NCBI RefSeq assembly: GCF_028765545.1
Contig: NZ_JARACP010000006.1
Span: 1-64,000 of the forward strand
Source of the DNA: Aliivibrio sp. S4MY1
GTDB taxonomy: Bacteria > Pseudomonadota > Gammaproteobacteria > Enterobacterales > Vibrionaceae
DNA: 64,000 bases
Reading direction: 5' to 3'
A model generated the notes under the pieces. It saw nothing but the letters and a program-made list of their open reading frames with translations, did no database searches and was not told the origin of the DNA. Below, piece by piece: positions 50,258 to 60,132 of this stretch. The first letter of the stretch is position 1, and the number at the start of each line of letters is the position of its first letter. A program made the translations under genes and the position numbers.

Positions 50258-51862
50258 TTAATACTTCATGTAGCTTTTCTGTTGGTTAAATTCAGGTTTG
50301 AGCTGTTCAGTTACATGTCGAGCAAAACCACTACCGGCTTCATGGTAAATATTAAATGCGGCATCAACACCTTGTTCAATTAAACCATCTATTTGGTCAT
50401 TATAAGCTGCAATAGCTGCTGTTTGACCTTGGTAATTACGTGATTGTAATTGCTCTAAAGCAAATTGATTACCTTGATGATTTGGCATTGCTAGCAGCAC
50501 TAACTTCACGTGAGATGTTGAAAGAATACGCTCCCAAAAATCAGGGTCGGTTGCATCGCCAGAAATAACATTTCGGCCTAAGTTCTGGTGATGTCTTGCT
50601 GATTCTTCACGAAGTTCAATACCTAAAATAATATCGCCATACTTCTCTTTGAGCTCATCATAAGCGCCACTACCGATACGACCCATCCCTAAAATCAAAA
50701 TTTGAGCTCGTCCTGGATTGATTAATTTATCCATCGGATTTAATCGTTCAGCGGTATGTTCTTTTAGCCAATGACGAGATCGTTGATAAATAGAATGACC
50801 AAAGTTATTTAATGGTGCTGAGATAATGAATGAAATGGATACAGCAATGGCAATGGCCACTAATGTATCTCCAGGCAACCATCCCATTTTAAAGGCAAGG
50901 CCACCCACGATAAGTCCAAACTCACTGTAATTAAATAATGTAAGAGAAGCGAGAAGTGAGGTCCGTACCCTAAATTTGAACTTATTGATGATAATAAAAT
51001 ACAGAAGTCCTTTAACTGGAAGTAGCAAGATCAAAATCAGCGCTAATCCTAAACCTGAAATAGTAGGGGCAGCAGATAAGCCGATATTTAGAAAGAAACA
51101 GATAAGTAAAATTTCTTTTAAATTAAAGAGAGATTTAGATAACTCAGAGGCTTTCGAATGTCCCGCCAGTAACATTCCTAAAATAAGAGCACCTAGATCA
51201 GGCTTCATACCAACAAGTTCAAAGGTTCCGGCACCAGCAACAAGTGCTAAGAAAATACCATAAAGAACCAACATTTCGCCGTGACCTGCCCAATCTAATA
51301 ATTTGAAAAATAGTGGACGAAGTAGAGGAAGGGCAAATAGAGTTAATGCAGTTATCTCTGGGATTTTCCCTGTTGATGCAGTTAAAAATACAACCGCAAA
51401 GATATCTTGCATGACAAGAATACCAATGGCTAGTGTGCCATATGTGGCGTTCATCTCCCCTTTTTCTTGAAGAGCTTTAACTGCAAAAACAGTGCTAGAG
51501 AAAGAGAGAGCAAAACCAAAAAGAACTAGCTGTGCAGTGCCGATATCAGCAAGCATTGTGATGCCAAGAAGTTTAAGGCCTAATAATGCAAAAGTGAAAA
51601 AGAGGGTAGAAAAAACATTATGAAGCGTTGCACCTAACCAGATTTCTTTGGCAAGTAAGGTTTTTATATCTAATTTTAATCCAATAGAAAAAAGTAAAAG
51701 CGTAACGCCGAGATCTGCAAAAATTGAAAGCGTATCATTAGATTGAAATCCAAGTGCATGTAATCCAAATCCAGCCAATAGAAAACCAACTAATGGAGGT
51801 AAATTAATTTTTAATGCTATAAACCCCATTACAAATGCTGCAATGATAAAAAGTAGCTCCAT
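50258..51862 (-). CDS. CPA2-family cation:proton antiporter with NAD-binding domain (Kef/YbaL-like)
   Basis: 534 residues: about 12 membrane segments (residues 1-350), then a TrkA-N/RCK nucleotide-binding domain (ILILGMGRIGSGAYDEL) in the C-terminal 150 residues. The membrane half has the LPPLVGFLLAGFGLHALGF and FLNIGLS segments of CPA2 exchangers. Such proteins move K+ or Na+ against protons; ligand and ion cannot be assigned here. Downstream of nagC but separated from it by a terminator. Confidence 0.85.
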   Translation of the reverse strand: MELLFIIAAFVMGFIALKINLPPLVGFLLAGFGLHALGFQSNDTLSIFADLGVTLLLFSIGLKLDIKTLLAKEIWLGATLHNVFSTLFFTFALLGLKLLGITMLADIGTAQLVLFGFALSFSSTVFAVKALQEKGEMNATYGTLAIGILVMQDIFAVVFLTASTGKIPEITALTLFALPLLRPLFFKLLDWAGHGEMLVLYGIFLALVAGAGTFELVGMKPDLGALILGMLLAGHSKASELSKSLFNLKEILLICFFLNIGLSAAPTISGLGLALILILLLPVKGLLYFIIINKFKFRVRTSLLASLTLFNYSEFGLIVGGLAFKMGWLPGDTLVAIAIAVSISFIISAPLNNFGHSIYQRSRHWLKEHTAERLNPMDKLINPGRAQILILGMGRIGSGAYDELKEKYGDIILGIELREESARHHQNLGRNVISGDATDPDFWERILSTSHVKLVLLAMPNHQGNQFALEQLQSRNYQGQTAAIAAYNDQIDGLIEQGVDAAFNIYHEAGSGFARHVTEQLKPEFNQQKSYMKY

Positions 51863-51885
51863 ATACTATTGTTCCTAAAAGTGGT

Positions 51886-51914
51886 CAAAAAAAAGGGCCG
51901 CAAAAAGCAGCCCT
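51886..51914 (-). terminator. Terminator of nagAC
   Basis: Minus strand AGGGCTGC/GCGGCCCT (one G.U) with TTTTT loop, then eight T. Confidence 0.82.
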
Positions 51915-51942
51915 AGAATAACATGTTAAAAATTTTTTATGA

Positions 51943-53157
51943 TTATTCATCTAATAATTTTTGTAACAATACGCCATTAAGCATTGCACGCTTCACCATT
52001 GAAAAAGCACCAATGGTTGGTTGTTCATGAAGCTCTGATGCTACGATAGGTAAATCTTTATGGAAAGCCGTTAATGATTGGTTTTTAATACAATTACGGA
52101 TCGCAGCAAAAAGAATCTTATCTGATTGTGTAATCGCACCGGAAATGACAATTTTTTGTGGATTAAATAAGTTAATCGTCATTGCTATTGCTTTACCAAG
52201 CTGATTGCCCACTCGTAGTAAAGTTTGTGTTGCCAGTTCATCACCATGATTTGCCGCATGACATACATCTGCCATTGTGATGTTATCTAGCTGCGAAAGG
52301 CTTGAAGGATAACCTTGCTCAAGTAAAGATTTGATTCGTGCGATAATTGCAGGGTTTGCTGCTACGGTTTCTAAACAACCAAAATTACCGCACTGACATT
52401 TATCACCAATTGGGTCTATTTGAATGTGGCCAATTTCACCAACATTGCGGTTATGACCAAGGAAAACTTTGCCATTAACAATGATCCCAGCACCAGTACC
52501 TCTATGAACACTGACTAAAATAGAATCATAACAATCTCGTGATGCCCCAAAATAATGCTCGGCTAGAGCAAGTCCACGAACATCATTACCAACAAAACAT
52601 TGAGTATTGAAAGTATCTCTAATGAAATCTGCTAATGCTAATTTATCTATATCGGTATTTGGCATATATTCTACAACCCCAGTTTCAGGGTTTACTAAGC
52701 CAGGAAGGGTGATACCGATAGCAATTAATTGTTTAATTGTATCTTGATTTTGTGTAATGAAATTTTGAAGTAATTTATTTAAGCCATCTAAGAGATGTTC
52801 TTGATTACTATAATGAAATTCTTGATATTCACTGGCTAATTCTTTTGTTGAAAGATCAAAAAGACTCAGTTGAATATAGTCTCGCCCTAAACGTACAGCA
52901 ATTGAATGAAAAGGGTCTGTTTCGGTAGTCAGGGAGATAGCTCTTCGACCACCGGTTGATGCTTGTTGCGCGACCTCTTTAATTAAGCCGCGCTCTAATA
53001 ATTGACGGGTTATTTTGGTAACACTTGCCGGAGCAAGTTGACTAACATCTGCGATTTGAATTCGAGAAATCGGGCCTTTTTGGTCGATTAAACGATAAAC
53101 AGCCGCACTGTTTAATTGTTTTACTAGATCTACATTACCAATTTGTCCGTCAGTCAT
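51943..53157 (-). CDS. nagC: N-acetylglucosamine repressor NagC (ROK family)
   Basis: 404 residues from the ATG at 53157 (MTDGQIGNVDLVKQL), near E. coli (406). It starts one base past the nagA stop. N-terminal winged helix (SRIQIADVSQLAPASVTKITRQLLERGLI), then the ROK sugar-binding domain with the zinc motif GHIQIDPIGDKCQCGNFGCLE. GlcNAc-6-phosphate releases it from DNA. A longer frame begins inside nagA and is less likely. Confidence 0.94.
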   Translation of the reverse strand: MTDGQIGNVDLVKQLNSAAVYRLIDQKGPISRIQIADVSQLAPASVTKITRQLLERGLIKEVAQQASTGGRRAISLTTETDPFHSIAVRLGRDYIQLSLFDLSTKELASEYQEFHYSNQEHLLDGLNKLLQNFITQNQDTIKQLIAIGITLPGLVNPETGVVEYMPNTDIDKLALADFIRDTFNTQCFVGNDVRGLALAEHYFGASRDCYDSILVSVHRGTGAGIIVNGKVFLGHNRNVGEIGHIQIDPIGDKCQCGNFGCLETVAANPAIIARIKSLLEQGYPSSLSQLDNITMADVCHAANHGDELATQTLLRVGNQLGKAIAMTINLFNPQKIVISGAITQSDKILFAAIRNCIKNQSLTAFHKDLPIVASELHEQPTIGAFSMVKRAMLNGVLLQKLLDE

Positions 53158-53158
53158 A

Positions 53159-54295
53159 TTAACTTTGCTCGTATTGTCCGTTAACAACAGTCGCTTTTAC
53201 ATTGAAGTCACGATCAAAAATAGCAAGGTTAGCAACCATGTTCTTTTTGATTCGGCCAAGTTTATTATCCACGCCAATTGCTTGAGCAGGGTATAACGTT
53301 GCCATACGTAAAGCTTCATCTAAAGCGATTCCAACGTGCTCAACTGTATTCTGAACTGCTTCAATCATAGTCAGAGCTGAGCCGCCTAATGTGCCATTTT
53401 CATCAACACATTTACCATCCTTGTAATATACTTTCTTACCAACAAAAATAAAGTATTCCATGTCAGCACCTGCAGGAGCTGTGGCATCGGTCACTAATAC
53501 TAGCTTTTCTTTCTTTATTTTGTGTGCGATACGGATGTTTGCATAGTCAACATGGAAGCCATCAGCAATGATACCAGCATAAACTTCTGGAGTATCATAA
53601 ATAGCACCCACAACACCTGGTTCACGACCTACCATTGGTGTCATTGCATTGAATAAATGTGTTGCAAAAGTAATTCCTGATTCAAAACCTTGGCGAGCTT
53701 CAGCATAGGTAGCGTTAGTATGGCCTATTGAAACAACGATGCCTGCTTTGTGAAGGCGCTCAATGTGTTCTGGATCATTTTGCTCTGGAGCTAAGGTAAC
53801 CTTTGCGATTAGATTTGCGTTATCGCACATTAATTGGATCATATCAGTGTCCGATGGACGAATGTGATCGACACTATGAATGCCTTTTTTCATCACGTTT
53901 AAGTATGGACCTTCAAGGTGCAGACCTAGTGATTGGTTTTGGTATTTGTTGTGGTATTCACGAGCGGCTTCGATTGATGCGCGCATATCTTCATCAGATG
54001 ATGTGATTAATGTTGGCAGGAAGCTTGTACAGCCTGATTTTAGATTTGCTTCGTGCATGATTTGCATGGTTTCTGCTGTGATTTGATCATTCAGCATTAC
54101 ACCGCCGCAGCCATTAAGCTGAAGGTCAATAAATCCTGGGCTTAAAATTGCACCATCAAGATCTTTTAATTCGATACCTTCAGGCAATTCTGTTGTTGGA
54201 CAAACGGCTTCGATCTCTGTTCCATTGATAATAACAGAATGGTCAACAAGAACGTCGTTACCAGTATAAACTTTACAATTTGTTAGCGCATACAT
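53159..54295 (-). CDS. nagA: N-acetylglucosamine-6-phosphate deacetylase
   Basis: 378 residues. Converts GlcNAc-6-P to glucosamine-6-P. Amidohydrolase fold with [34 protein letters not shown] and the catalytic Asp in [10 protein letters not shown]. Forms an operon with nagC. nagB, the next enzyme, is not in this neighbourhood. Confidence 0.96.
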   Translation of the reverse strand: MYALTNCKVYTGNDVLVDHSVIINGTEIEAVCPTTELPEGIELKDLDGAILSPGFIDLQLNGCGGVMLNDQITAETMQIMHEANLKSGCTSFLPTLITSSDEDMRASIEAAREYHNKYQNQSLGLHLEGPYLNVMKKGIHSVDHIRPSDTDMIQLMCDNANLIAKVTLAPEQNDPEHIERLHKAGIVVSIGHTNATYAEARQGFESGITFATHLFNAMTPMVGREPGVVGAIYDTPEVYAGIIADGFHVDYANIRIAHKIKKEKLVLVTDATAPAGADMEYFIFVGKKVYYKDGKCVDENGTLGGSALTMIEAVQNTVEHVGIALDEALRMATLYPAQAIGVDNKLGRIKKNMVANLAIFDRDFNVKATVVNGQYEQS

Positions 54296-54325
54296 AGCTG
54301 AATCCTTTGGTTATAATTTATAGTA

Positions 54326-54359
54326 CGAAAAAATAATAACTTTTTTCGTTGAAATTTTT
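54326..54359. promoter_or_regulatory. Candidate NagC operator near nagA
   Basis: Inverted repeat CGAAAAAA-N7-TTTTTTCG (54326-54348), with CGTTGAAATTTTT continuing. It lies 31-64 nt before nagA and resembles the TTTCG/CGAAA half-sites of NagC operators. Assigned from context. Confidence 0.45.
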
Positions 54360-54540
54360 AAGCAAGTGAAAATAGAACTGCTTACTGAGCGGTACACTCA
54401 AGTTACCTAAATGTTACGTTCAGTAATGACAAAGTTTGGCGTTTAATTTGCCAAATTTTATTCCTAATGTTTTATTCTTTTGAATGATAAAATAAGTTTT
54501 ATGATCTCGCTAGCAAAAACCCCTAAATATTCCCTCCACA

Positions 54541-54556
54541 GGTGATAGTGATCACA
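54541..54556. promoter_or_regulatory. CRP site upstream of nagE
   Basis: GGTGATAGTGATCACA matches TGTGA-N6-TCACA at nine of ten conserved bases. Centred about 146 nt before the nagE start. CRP activation of nag genes is known in E. coli. Confidence 0.7.
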
Positions 54557-54569
54557 ATTAGCTTGCTTT

Positions 54570-54630
54570 TAATTTGCGGAGCGAAATTAATCCCTTACAC
54601 TGACCCTGTTTATAACGAGTAGCGAAATAA
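54570..54630. promoter_or_regulatory. Two candidate NagC operators upstream of nagE
   Basis: TAATTT-N8-AAATTA at 54570-54589 and a related sequence at 54609-54630. Read on the minus strand, both contain TTATTTCGCT or TTAATTTCGCT followed by C and CG, so they look like copies of one site about 40 nt apart. The whole 54296-54694 gap (399 nt) contains no gene. Confidence 0.5.
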
Positions 54631-54694
54631 GTTTATAGTAAACAAACAGCGCTGTTCAAAAAAAATCTAAAATCCTTATAGGGGGAAACTAAAG

Positions 54695-56185
54695 GTGAAT
54701 ATTTTAGGATATTTTCAAAAAGTAGGTAAAGCACTGATGGTACCAGTTGCTACATTACCTGCAGCAGCAATTTTAATGGGTATTGGTTACTGGATTGACC
54801 CGGTAGCTTGGGGCGGCAACAGTGCACTAGCAGCGTTTTTAATTAAAGCTGGTGCGGCTATCATCGACAACATGTCTGTACTGTTCGCAGTCGGTGTTGC
54901 TTATGGTATGTCTAAAGATAAAGATGGTGCAGCAGCACTTTCTGGTTTTGTTGGTTTCCTAGTTGTAACTACTCTTCTTTCACCAGGAGCAGTAGCTCAA
55001 ATTCAGGGTATTGATCCTTCTGCAGTTCCTGCTGCATTTGGTAAAATCAATAACCAATTTGTAGGTATCCTAGTTGGTATCGTATCTGCTGAGATCTACA
55101 ACCGTTTCTCTACGGTAGAACTGCATAAAGCACTTGCATTCTTCTCTGGTAAACGTCTTGTACCTATCCTAACTTCTTTTGCAGGTATCTTAATTGCATT
55201 CATTCTTATGTACATTTGGCCTTCAATTTACGGTGGTCTAGTACATTTCGGTGAATCAATTCAAGGTATGGGTTCTGTTGGTGCTGGTATCTATGCATTC
55301 TTTAACCGTCTACTAATTCCAGTTGGCCTTCACCATGCACTTAACTCAGTGTTCTGGTTCGATGTTGCTGGTATTAACGATATCCCTAACTTCCTAGGTG
55401 GCGCTAAGTCTATCGCTGAAGGTACAGCAACTGTAGGTGTTACAGGTATGTATCAAGCTGGTTTCTTCCCAATCATGATGTTTGGTCTACCAGGTGCAGC
55501 ATTAGCTATTTACCATACAGCTAAAATTGAGAACAAAGAAAAAGTAGCAGGTATTATGATTGCTGCTGGTTTCGCATCATTCTTTACGGGTGTTACAGAG
55601 CCACTAGAGTTCTCATTCATGTTCCTAGCTCCAGGGCTTTACGTACTTCACGCAGCATTAACAGGTATCTCAGTATTCATCGCAGCATCTATGCAGTGGA
55701 TTGCAGGTTTCGGTTTCTCTGCAGGTCTAGTAGATATGGTTCTTTCTACTCGTAACCCTCTAGCTGTTAATTGGTACATGCTAATTATCCAAGGTATCGT
55801 ATTCTTTGCAGTTTACTACTTCGTATTCCGCGCTGTAATCGTTAAGTTTAATCTTAAGACTCCAGGCCGTGAAGATGACGATGAAGAAGAAAGCTCAGTT
55901 CGTGGTTCAAAAGAAACTGGTGAACTAGCGAAACAATACCTTAAAGCTCTAGGTGGTCACGAAAACCTAGAAAACATCGATGCTTGTATCACTCGTTTAC
56001 GTCTAACTCTTAAAGACACTAGCGTAATTAGCGAGAAGCAACTTAAAGCTCTAGGTGCAATGGGTGTGGTTAAACTTGGTTCAAACAACGTTCAAGTTAT
56101 CCTTGGTCCTCTTGCTGAAATCGTAGCTGGCGAAATGAAAAAAATCCCAGCTTCTGAAGACCTAACAGCAGTTGCATTACCATAA
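54695..56185 (+). CDS. nagE: PTS N-acetylglucosamine transporter, EIICB components
   Basis: 496 residues from a GTG start with AGGGGG about 9 nt before it. EIIC membrane domain (about 1-375, beginning NILGYFQKVGKALMVPVATLP), then EIIB (about 410-496) with the phosphorylated cysteine in DACITRLRL. The EIIA domain fused in E. coli NagE (648 residues) is absent, so phosphate must come from a separate EIIA such as Crr. Divergent from nagAC. Confidence 0.95.
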   Translation: MNILGYFQKVGKALMVPVATLPAAAILMGIGYWIDPVAWGGNSALAAFLIKAGAAIIDNMSVLFAVGVAYGMSKDKDGAAALSGFVGFLVVTTLLSPGAVAQIQGIDPSAVPAAFGKINNQFVGILVGIVSAEIYNRFSTVELHKALAFFSGKRLVPILTSFAGILIAFILMYIWPSIYGGLVHFGESIQGMGSVGAGIYAFFNRLLIPVGLHHALNSVFWFDVAGINDIPNFLGGAKSIAEGTATVGVTGMYQAGFFPIMMFGLPGAALAIYHTAKIENKEKVAGIMIAAGFASFFTGVTEPLEFSFMFLAPGLYVLHAALTGISVFIAASMQWIAGFGFSAGLVDMVLSTRNPLAVNWYMLIIQGIVFFAVYYFVFRAVIVKFNLKTPGREDDDEEESSVRGSKETGELAKQYLKALGGHENLENIDACITRLRLTLKDTSVISEKQLKALGAMGVVKLGSNNVQVILGPLAEIVAGEMKKIPASEDLTAVALP

Positions 56186-56212
56186 TTATTGAGTAATTAG
56201 CTCAAAATAGAC

Positions 56213-56243
56213 AAGCCGCTCTCCTTAGAGCGGCTTTTTTTAT
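56213..56243 (+). terminator. Terminator of nagE
   Basis: AAGCCGCTCT/AGAGCGGCTT with a short CCTT loop, then seven T. Confidence 0.92.
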
Positions 56244-56360
56244 GGAAATAAAGAAACTATTTGATTCTATATATTGAGTATTGGCGCATAATTGTGGATC
56301 ATAGGGAGATATGAACAATCTGTTCTTTCTAACAATACTAATACCAATGAGGTGCTTTAG

Positions 56361-58019
56361 ATGAGTGAAACTGAAACTCGTCCTACCAACTTTATCCGTC
56401 AAATCATTGATGAAGACTTAAAGTCAGGTAAACATTCCAGTGTCCATACTCGTTTCCCGCCAGAGCCAAATGGCTATCTGCATATCGGACACGCAAAATC
56501 TATCTGTTTGAATTTTGGTATTGCACAAGATTACCAGGGACAGTGTAATCTACGATTTGATGACACTAACCCTGAAAAAGAAGATATTGAATACGTTGAG
56601 TCTATTAAGAACGACGTAAAATGGTTAGGCTTTGATTGGAGTGGTGATATTCACTATTCTTCAAACTATTTTGATAAATTATACGATTATGCTGTAGAGC
56701 TTATTGAAAAAGGTTTGGCTTATGTTGATGAGCTAACATCAGATCAAATTCGTGAATACCGCGGTACGTTAAAAGAGCCAGGTAAAAACAGTCCATATCG
56801 TGACCGTAGTGTAGAAGATAACCTTGCGTTATTTGAACAAATGCGTGATGGTAAATTTAAAGAAGGTACGATTTGTCTTCGTGCAAAAATCGATATGGCT
56901 TCTTCATTTATCGTAATGCGTGATCCTGTTATTTATCGTATTCGTTTTGCTTCTCATCATCAAACAGGTGATAAGTGGTGTATCTACCCAATGTACGATT
57001 TTACACATTGTATCTCGGATGCGCTTGAAGGTATTACCCATTCAATTTGTACATTAGAATTCCAAGACAACCGTCGTTTATACGATTGGGTATTGGAAAA
57101 TATTACGATTGACTGCCAGCCTCGTCAGTATGAGTTTAGTCGCCTAAACCTAGAATATACGATCATGTCTAAGCGTAAGCTAAACGAGCTGGTAACTGAG
57201 AAATTGGTTAATGGTTGGGATGACCCTCGTATGCCTACGGTTTCTGGTTTACGCCGCCGTGGCTTTACTGCTGCCTCTATTCGTGAGTTCTGTAAGCGAA
57301 TAGGTGTAACTAAGCAAGAGAATATGATCGAGTTTGGTTCATTAGAATCGTGTATTCGTGATGATTTAAACGAGAACGCACCTCGTGCAATGGCGGTACT
57401 TGAGCCTGTTAAAATCGTAATTGAAAACTACGAAGAGGGTAAAGTTGAGACGCTTAGTATTGCTAATCATCCTAACAAACCTGAAATGGGCAAGCGTGAT
57501 GTTCCATTTACGCGTGAAGTATACATCGAACAAGATGACTTCCGTGAAGAAGCGAACAAAAAATATAAGCGTTTAGTTCTTGGTAAAGAAGTTCGTCTAC
57601 GTGGTGCCTACGTTATTCAAGCGAATCGTATTGAAAAAGATGAAGCGGGTAATGTGACGACGATCTTCTGTAGCTACGATGATGAAACGCTAGGTAAGAA
57701 TCCAGCTGATGGCCGTAAGGTTAAAGGGGTGATTCACTGGGTATCAGCAGAGAAAGCGTTACCAGCAGAAATTCGTTTGTATGATCGTCTGTTTAATGTA
57801 CCAAACCCTGCAGCGCTAGAAGAGTTTTCAGAGAGTATTAATCCTGAATCATTAGTTGTAATGAACGGTTTTGTTGAACCTAGCTTAGCAACGGCAGAAG
57901 CAGAGGCTGGTTATCAGTTTGAGCGTACAGGCTATTTCTGTATTGATAACAAAGATTCTAAGCCAGAAGCTCTTGTATTCAACCGTACAGTAGGTTTACG
58001 TGATACTTGGGAAGGTTAA
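56361..58019 (+). CDS. glnS: Glutaminyl-tRNA synthetase
   Basis: 552 residues, class I. HIGH motif in [15 protein letters not shown] equivalent in TIMSKRKL, and RFPPEPNG at the N-terminus; the two anticodon-binding beta barrels form the C-terminal 200 residues. Charges tRNA-Gln. The nagE-glnS-fur order resembles the enteric arrangement. Confidence 0.97.
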   Translation: MSETETRPTNFIRQIIDEDLKSGKHSSVHTRFPPEPNGYLHIGHAKSICLNFGIAQDYQGQCNLRFDDTNPEKEDIEYVESIKNDVKWLGFDWSGDIHYSSNYFDKLYDYAVELIEKGLAYVDELTSDQIREYRGTLKEPGKNSPYRDRSVEDNLALFEQMRDGKFKEGTICLRAKIDMASSFIVMRDPVIYRIRFASHHQTGDKWCIYPMYDFTHCISDALEGITHSICTLEFQDNRRLYDWVLENITIDCQPRQYEFSRLNLEYTIMSKRKLNELVTEKLVNGWDDPRMPTVSGLRRRGFTAASIREFCKRIGVTKQENMIEFGSLESCIRDDLNENAPRAMAVLEPVKIVIENYEEGKVETLSIANHPNKPEMGKRDVPFTREVYIEQDDFREEANKKYKRLVLGKEVRLRGAYVIQANRIEKDEAGNVTTIFCSYDDETLGKNPADGRKVKGVIHWVSAEKALPAEIRLYDRLFNVPNPAALEEFSESINPESLVVMNGFVEPSLATAEAEAGYQFERTGYFCIDNKDSKPEALVFNRTVGLRDTWEG

Positions 58020-58045
58020 TCCTGACTAAGTGATTAATTGATAAT

Positions 58046-58074
58046 AAAAAACCAGCAGAAATGCTGGTTTTTTT
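58046..58074 (+). terminator. Terminator of glnS
   Basis: AAACCAGCA/TGCTGGTTT with a GAAA tetraloop and T-run; also faces fur, which converges, and could serve both. Confidence 0.9.
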
Positions 58075-58093
58075 ATGACTAAAATTTACGGTA

Positions 58094-58537
58094 TTAACCG
58101 TTATGAGCGTCATCATTATCAATACAATCACCAGTAATGCAGTGGCCGTATAGATATAAACTGTGATTCGTTAATCGAACATTGTATTTTTTTGCGATCT
58201 CTTTTTGACGTTCTTCAATCATTTCATCAGAGAATTCGATTACTTTACCGCAATCTAGGCAAACTAGGTGGTCATGATGGTGCTGAGTTGCTAGTTCAAA
58301 AACGGATTTACCGCCTTCGAAGTGGTGACGAGTAACAATACCAGCGTCATCGAATTGGTTTAATACGCGGTATACGGTAGCAAGCCCAATCTCTTCACCA
58401 ATATCGATTAATTTTTTATATAAATCTTCTGCACTAATATGTTGGCTATCTGGTTGTTGTAGCACTTCTAAAATTTTAAGGCGCGGTAGAGTGACTTTTA
58501 AACCGGCTTTTTTTAGTGCTTGGTTGTTATCTGACAT
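58094..58537 (-). CDS. fur: Ferric uptake regulator
   Basis: 147 residues from the ATG at 58537, which has AGGA 8 nt upstream (E. coli 148); the longer frame adds seven residues. Winged helix (KVTLPRLKILEVL, ATVYRVLNQFDDAGI) and metal-binding HHHDHLVCLDCGKVIEF plus the C-terminal CITGDC. Represses iron uptake when bound to Fe(II). Commonly beside fldA; here the two are separated by another gene. Confidence 0.96.
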   Translation of the reverse strand: MSDNNQALKKAGLKVTLPRLKILEVLQQPDSQHISAEDLYKKLIDIGEEIGLATVYRVLNQFDDAGIVTRHHFEGGKSVFELATQHHHDHLVCLDCGKVIEFSDEMIEERQKEIAKKYNVRLTNHSLYLYGHCITGDCIDNDDAHNG

Positions 58538-58718
58538 CGACTTTTCCTGTATTGACATTCTGCATCGATTTTTTGTGCAGTTTTAATAACTTAATTATAG
58601 GGAACATTCAATCCAGTTGATACCTTATCTGTACGATCTCTTACAAAAAAATAGATGTTGATCTTTTGTTAACTATTAAATTATGATGAGGTCCGACCAG
58701 AATTAAGGATTGATCAAT

Positions 58719-59183
58719 ATGTATAAGTACTTTACCCCAAAAATTGTTAGAAGGGCACTTAATATTTGGCCACCATTCTGGGGTGCTGGGATCTCAATCG
58801 CAAATATTTCATCAAACTTTCAAGAGGTTAGTGTTATTTTGAAAGACCGATTTTGGAATAGAAATGCGAATAGAACTCAATATGGGGGTAGCATTTTTTC
58901 GATGACAGATCCTGTATTTTCATTCATGTTGATGGGGATTCTAAGAGAAGAGTATTTTGTATGGGATAAACAGTCAGAGATTGATTTTATTTCACCAGGA
59001 ACTACCGACTTATACGCACATTTTGTGATATCGGATGGACAGTTAGCAGAAATAAAACAAGCAACAAAAGAGGGTGAAAAGCATTTTCCACAATTTGAGG
59101 TGTATATATATGATAAAAAAGGAAAGGTGGTAGCAAGAGTGAATAGAACGTTATATGTGAGAAAAAAACCACAATTTAGATAA
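58719..59183 (+). CDS. DUF4442 hotdog-fold protein, probably acquired
   Basis: 154 residues from the ATG at 58719 (AAGGA upstream); an in-frame TTG is three codons earlier. It resembles the DUF4442 thioesterase-like family (NRTQYGGSIFSMTDPVFSFMLMG; the family places its active-site-like residues in this helix), with a C-terminal VVARVNRTLYVRKK strand. Function unproven. It lies on the strand opposite both neighbours, between fur and fldA, which are usually adjacent. Arginine codons are eight AGA, one AGG and one CGA of ten, unlike the CGT-rich neighbours. Confidence 0.72.
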   Translation: MYKYFTPKIVRRALNIWPPFWGAGISIANISSNFQEVSVILKDRFWNRNANRTQYGGSIFSMTDPVFSFMLMGILREEYFVWDKQSEIDFISPGTTDLYAHFVISDGQLAEIKQATKEGEKHFPQFEVYIYDKKGKVVARVNRTLYVRKKPQFR

Positions 59184-59221
59184 TGCTCTCTATCTATTTT
59201 AAGAGATAAGTAGAGAGCATT
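59182..59221. terminator. Bidirectional hairpin between the DUF4442 gene and fldA
   Basis: AATGCTCTCTA/TAGAGAGCATT, 11-bp perfect stem with an 18-nt loop that can pair internally. It overlaps the DUF4442 stop codon and lies 16 nt from the fldA stop. T-runs are short. Confidence 0.65.
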
Positions 59222-59236
59222 ATAGGAACTAGGATA

Positions 59237-59764
59237 TTAGTCTTCTAGTTCAGCAAGGCACATTTCTTCATGGATTTGATTTACCCATGCAGTTACACGT
59301 GCTTCAGTCAGTTCTGGTTGGCGATCTTCATCAATGCATAAACCTACGAAGTTATTTTCATCAACAAGTGCTTTTGATGCTTCGAATTCATAGCCTTCTG
59401 TTGGCCAGTAACCAATGATCGTACCGCTTTTTGCTTCTACGATATCGCGAATGTTACCCATAGCATCACAGAAGTATTCTGCGTAATCTTCTTGATCACC
59501 ACAGCCAAAGATAGCTACCAGCTTAGTCGAAAAATCAATGCCTTCTAGTTCAGGAAAGAAATCATCCCAATCACATTGAGCTTCACCGTAGTACCATGTA
59601 GGGATACCTAAAAGAAGAAGATCGAAGTTATCAATATCTTCTTTACTACTTTTTGCAATATCTTGAACATGAACTAGCTTTTTACCAAGCTGTTTTTGAA
59701 TCATCTTGCCAATAGCTTCAGTGTTGCCTGTATCGCTACCAAAGAAGAGTCCTACACTTGCCAT
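59237..59764 (-). CDS. fldA: Flavodoxin
   Basis: 175 residues. FMN phosphate loop GSDTGNTEAIG at residues 9-19, with aromatic isoalloxazine contacts in PTWYYGEAQ and the FGCGDQEDYAEYF loop. Low-potential electron carrier for methionine synthase, biotin synthase and similar enzymes, replacing ferredoxin under iron shortage. The ATG begins MASVGLFFGSD. Confidence 0.95.
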   Translation of the reverse strand: MASVGLFFGSDTGNTEAIGKMIQKQLGKKLVHVQDIAKSSKEDIDNFDLLLLGIPTWYYGEAQCDWDDFFPELEGIDFSTKLVAIFGCGDQEDYAEYFCDAMGNIRDIVEAKSGTIIGYWPTEGYEFEASKALVDENNFVGLCIDEDRQPELTEARVTAWVNQIHEEMCLAELED

Positions 59765-59822
59765 ATAATAAATACCTGTATTTGTCTGTATTAATTAAAA
59801 AGAGATGTTATTAAATCAGTAC

Positions 59823-60044
59823 TTAGCTAAGGCCTGTGCCTTCCCAGCTTAGTTGAATAATTCCTTTCGCAATAAAACCTGCGCACCCTAAAAAGAGAAC
59901 AAGCCAAACAATTTTTCGGCCAAAAGGAGGGACATTTGCTTGTTTAAGAACATCTTTGATAGCCATACCAATAAAAAAGAATATTGAGGCAAACAATAAA
60001 TCTAAACCAATAGACTCAATGAGATCAAAATGTTCATATAGCAT
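59823..60044 (-). CDS. DUF2788 family small membrane protein
   Basis: 73 residues with two hydrophobic segments (about 13-29 and 44-64) joined by the basic loop KQANVPPFGRK. Matches the DUF2788 family of small proteins, in which this loop is conserved. Function unknown. Sits between ybfF and fldA; 58 nt separates it from fldA and 88 nt from ybfF. Confidence 0.82.
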   Translation of the reverse strand: MLYEHFDLIESIGLDLLFASIFFFIGMAIKDVLKQANVPPFGRKIVWLVLFLGCAGFIAKGIIQLSWEGTGLS

Positions 60045-60132
60045 GAATCACCTTTAATTCTAGGTTAGCGATCGAAATCTGATCGAATAATTTGGCAAAA
60101 CTATACCATAGCTTTGCTTTGGTTGGTATGGA

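Noticed and set aside
58559-58718. Fur boxes between fur and the DUF4442 gene
   Set aside because: I looked for GATAAT-type repeats and found only short AT-rich fragments without the 19-bp pattern.
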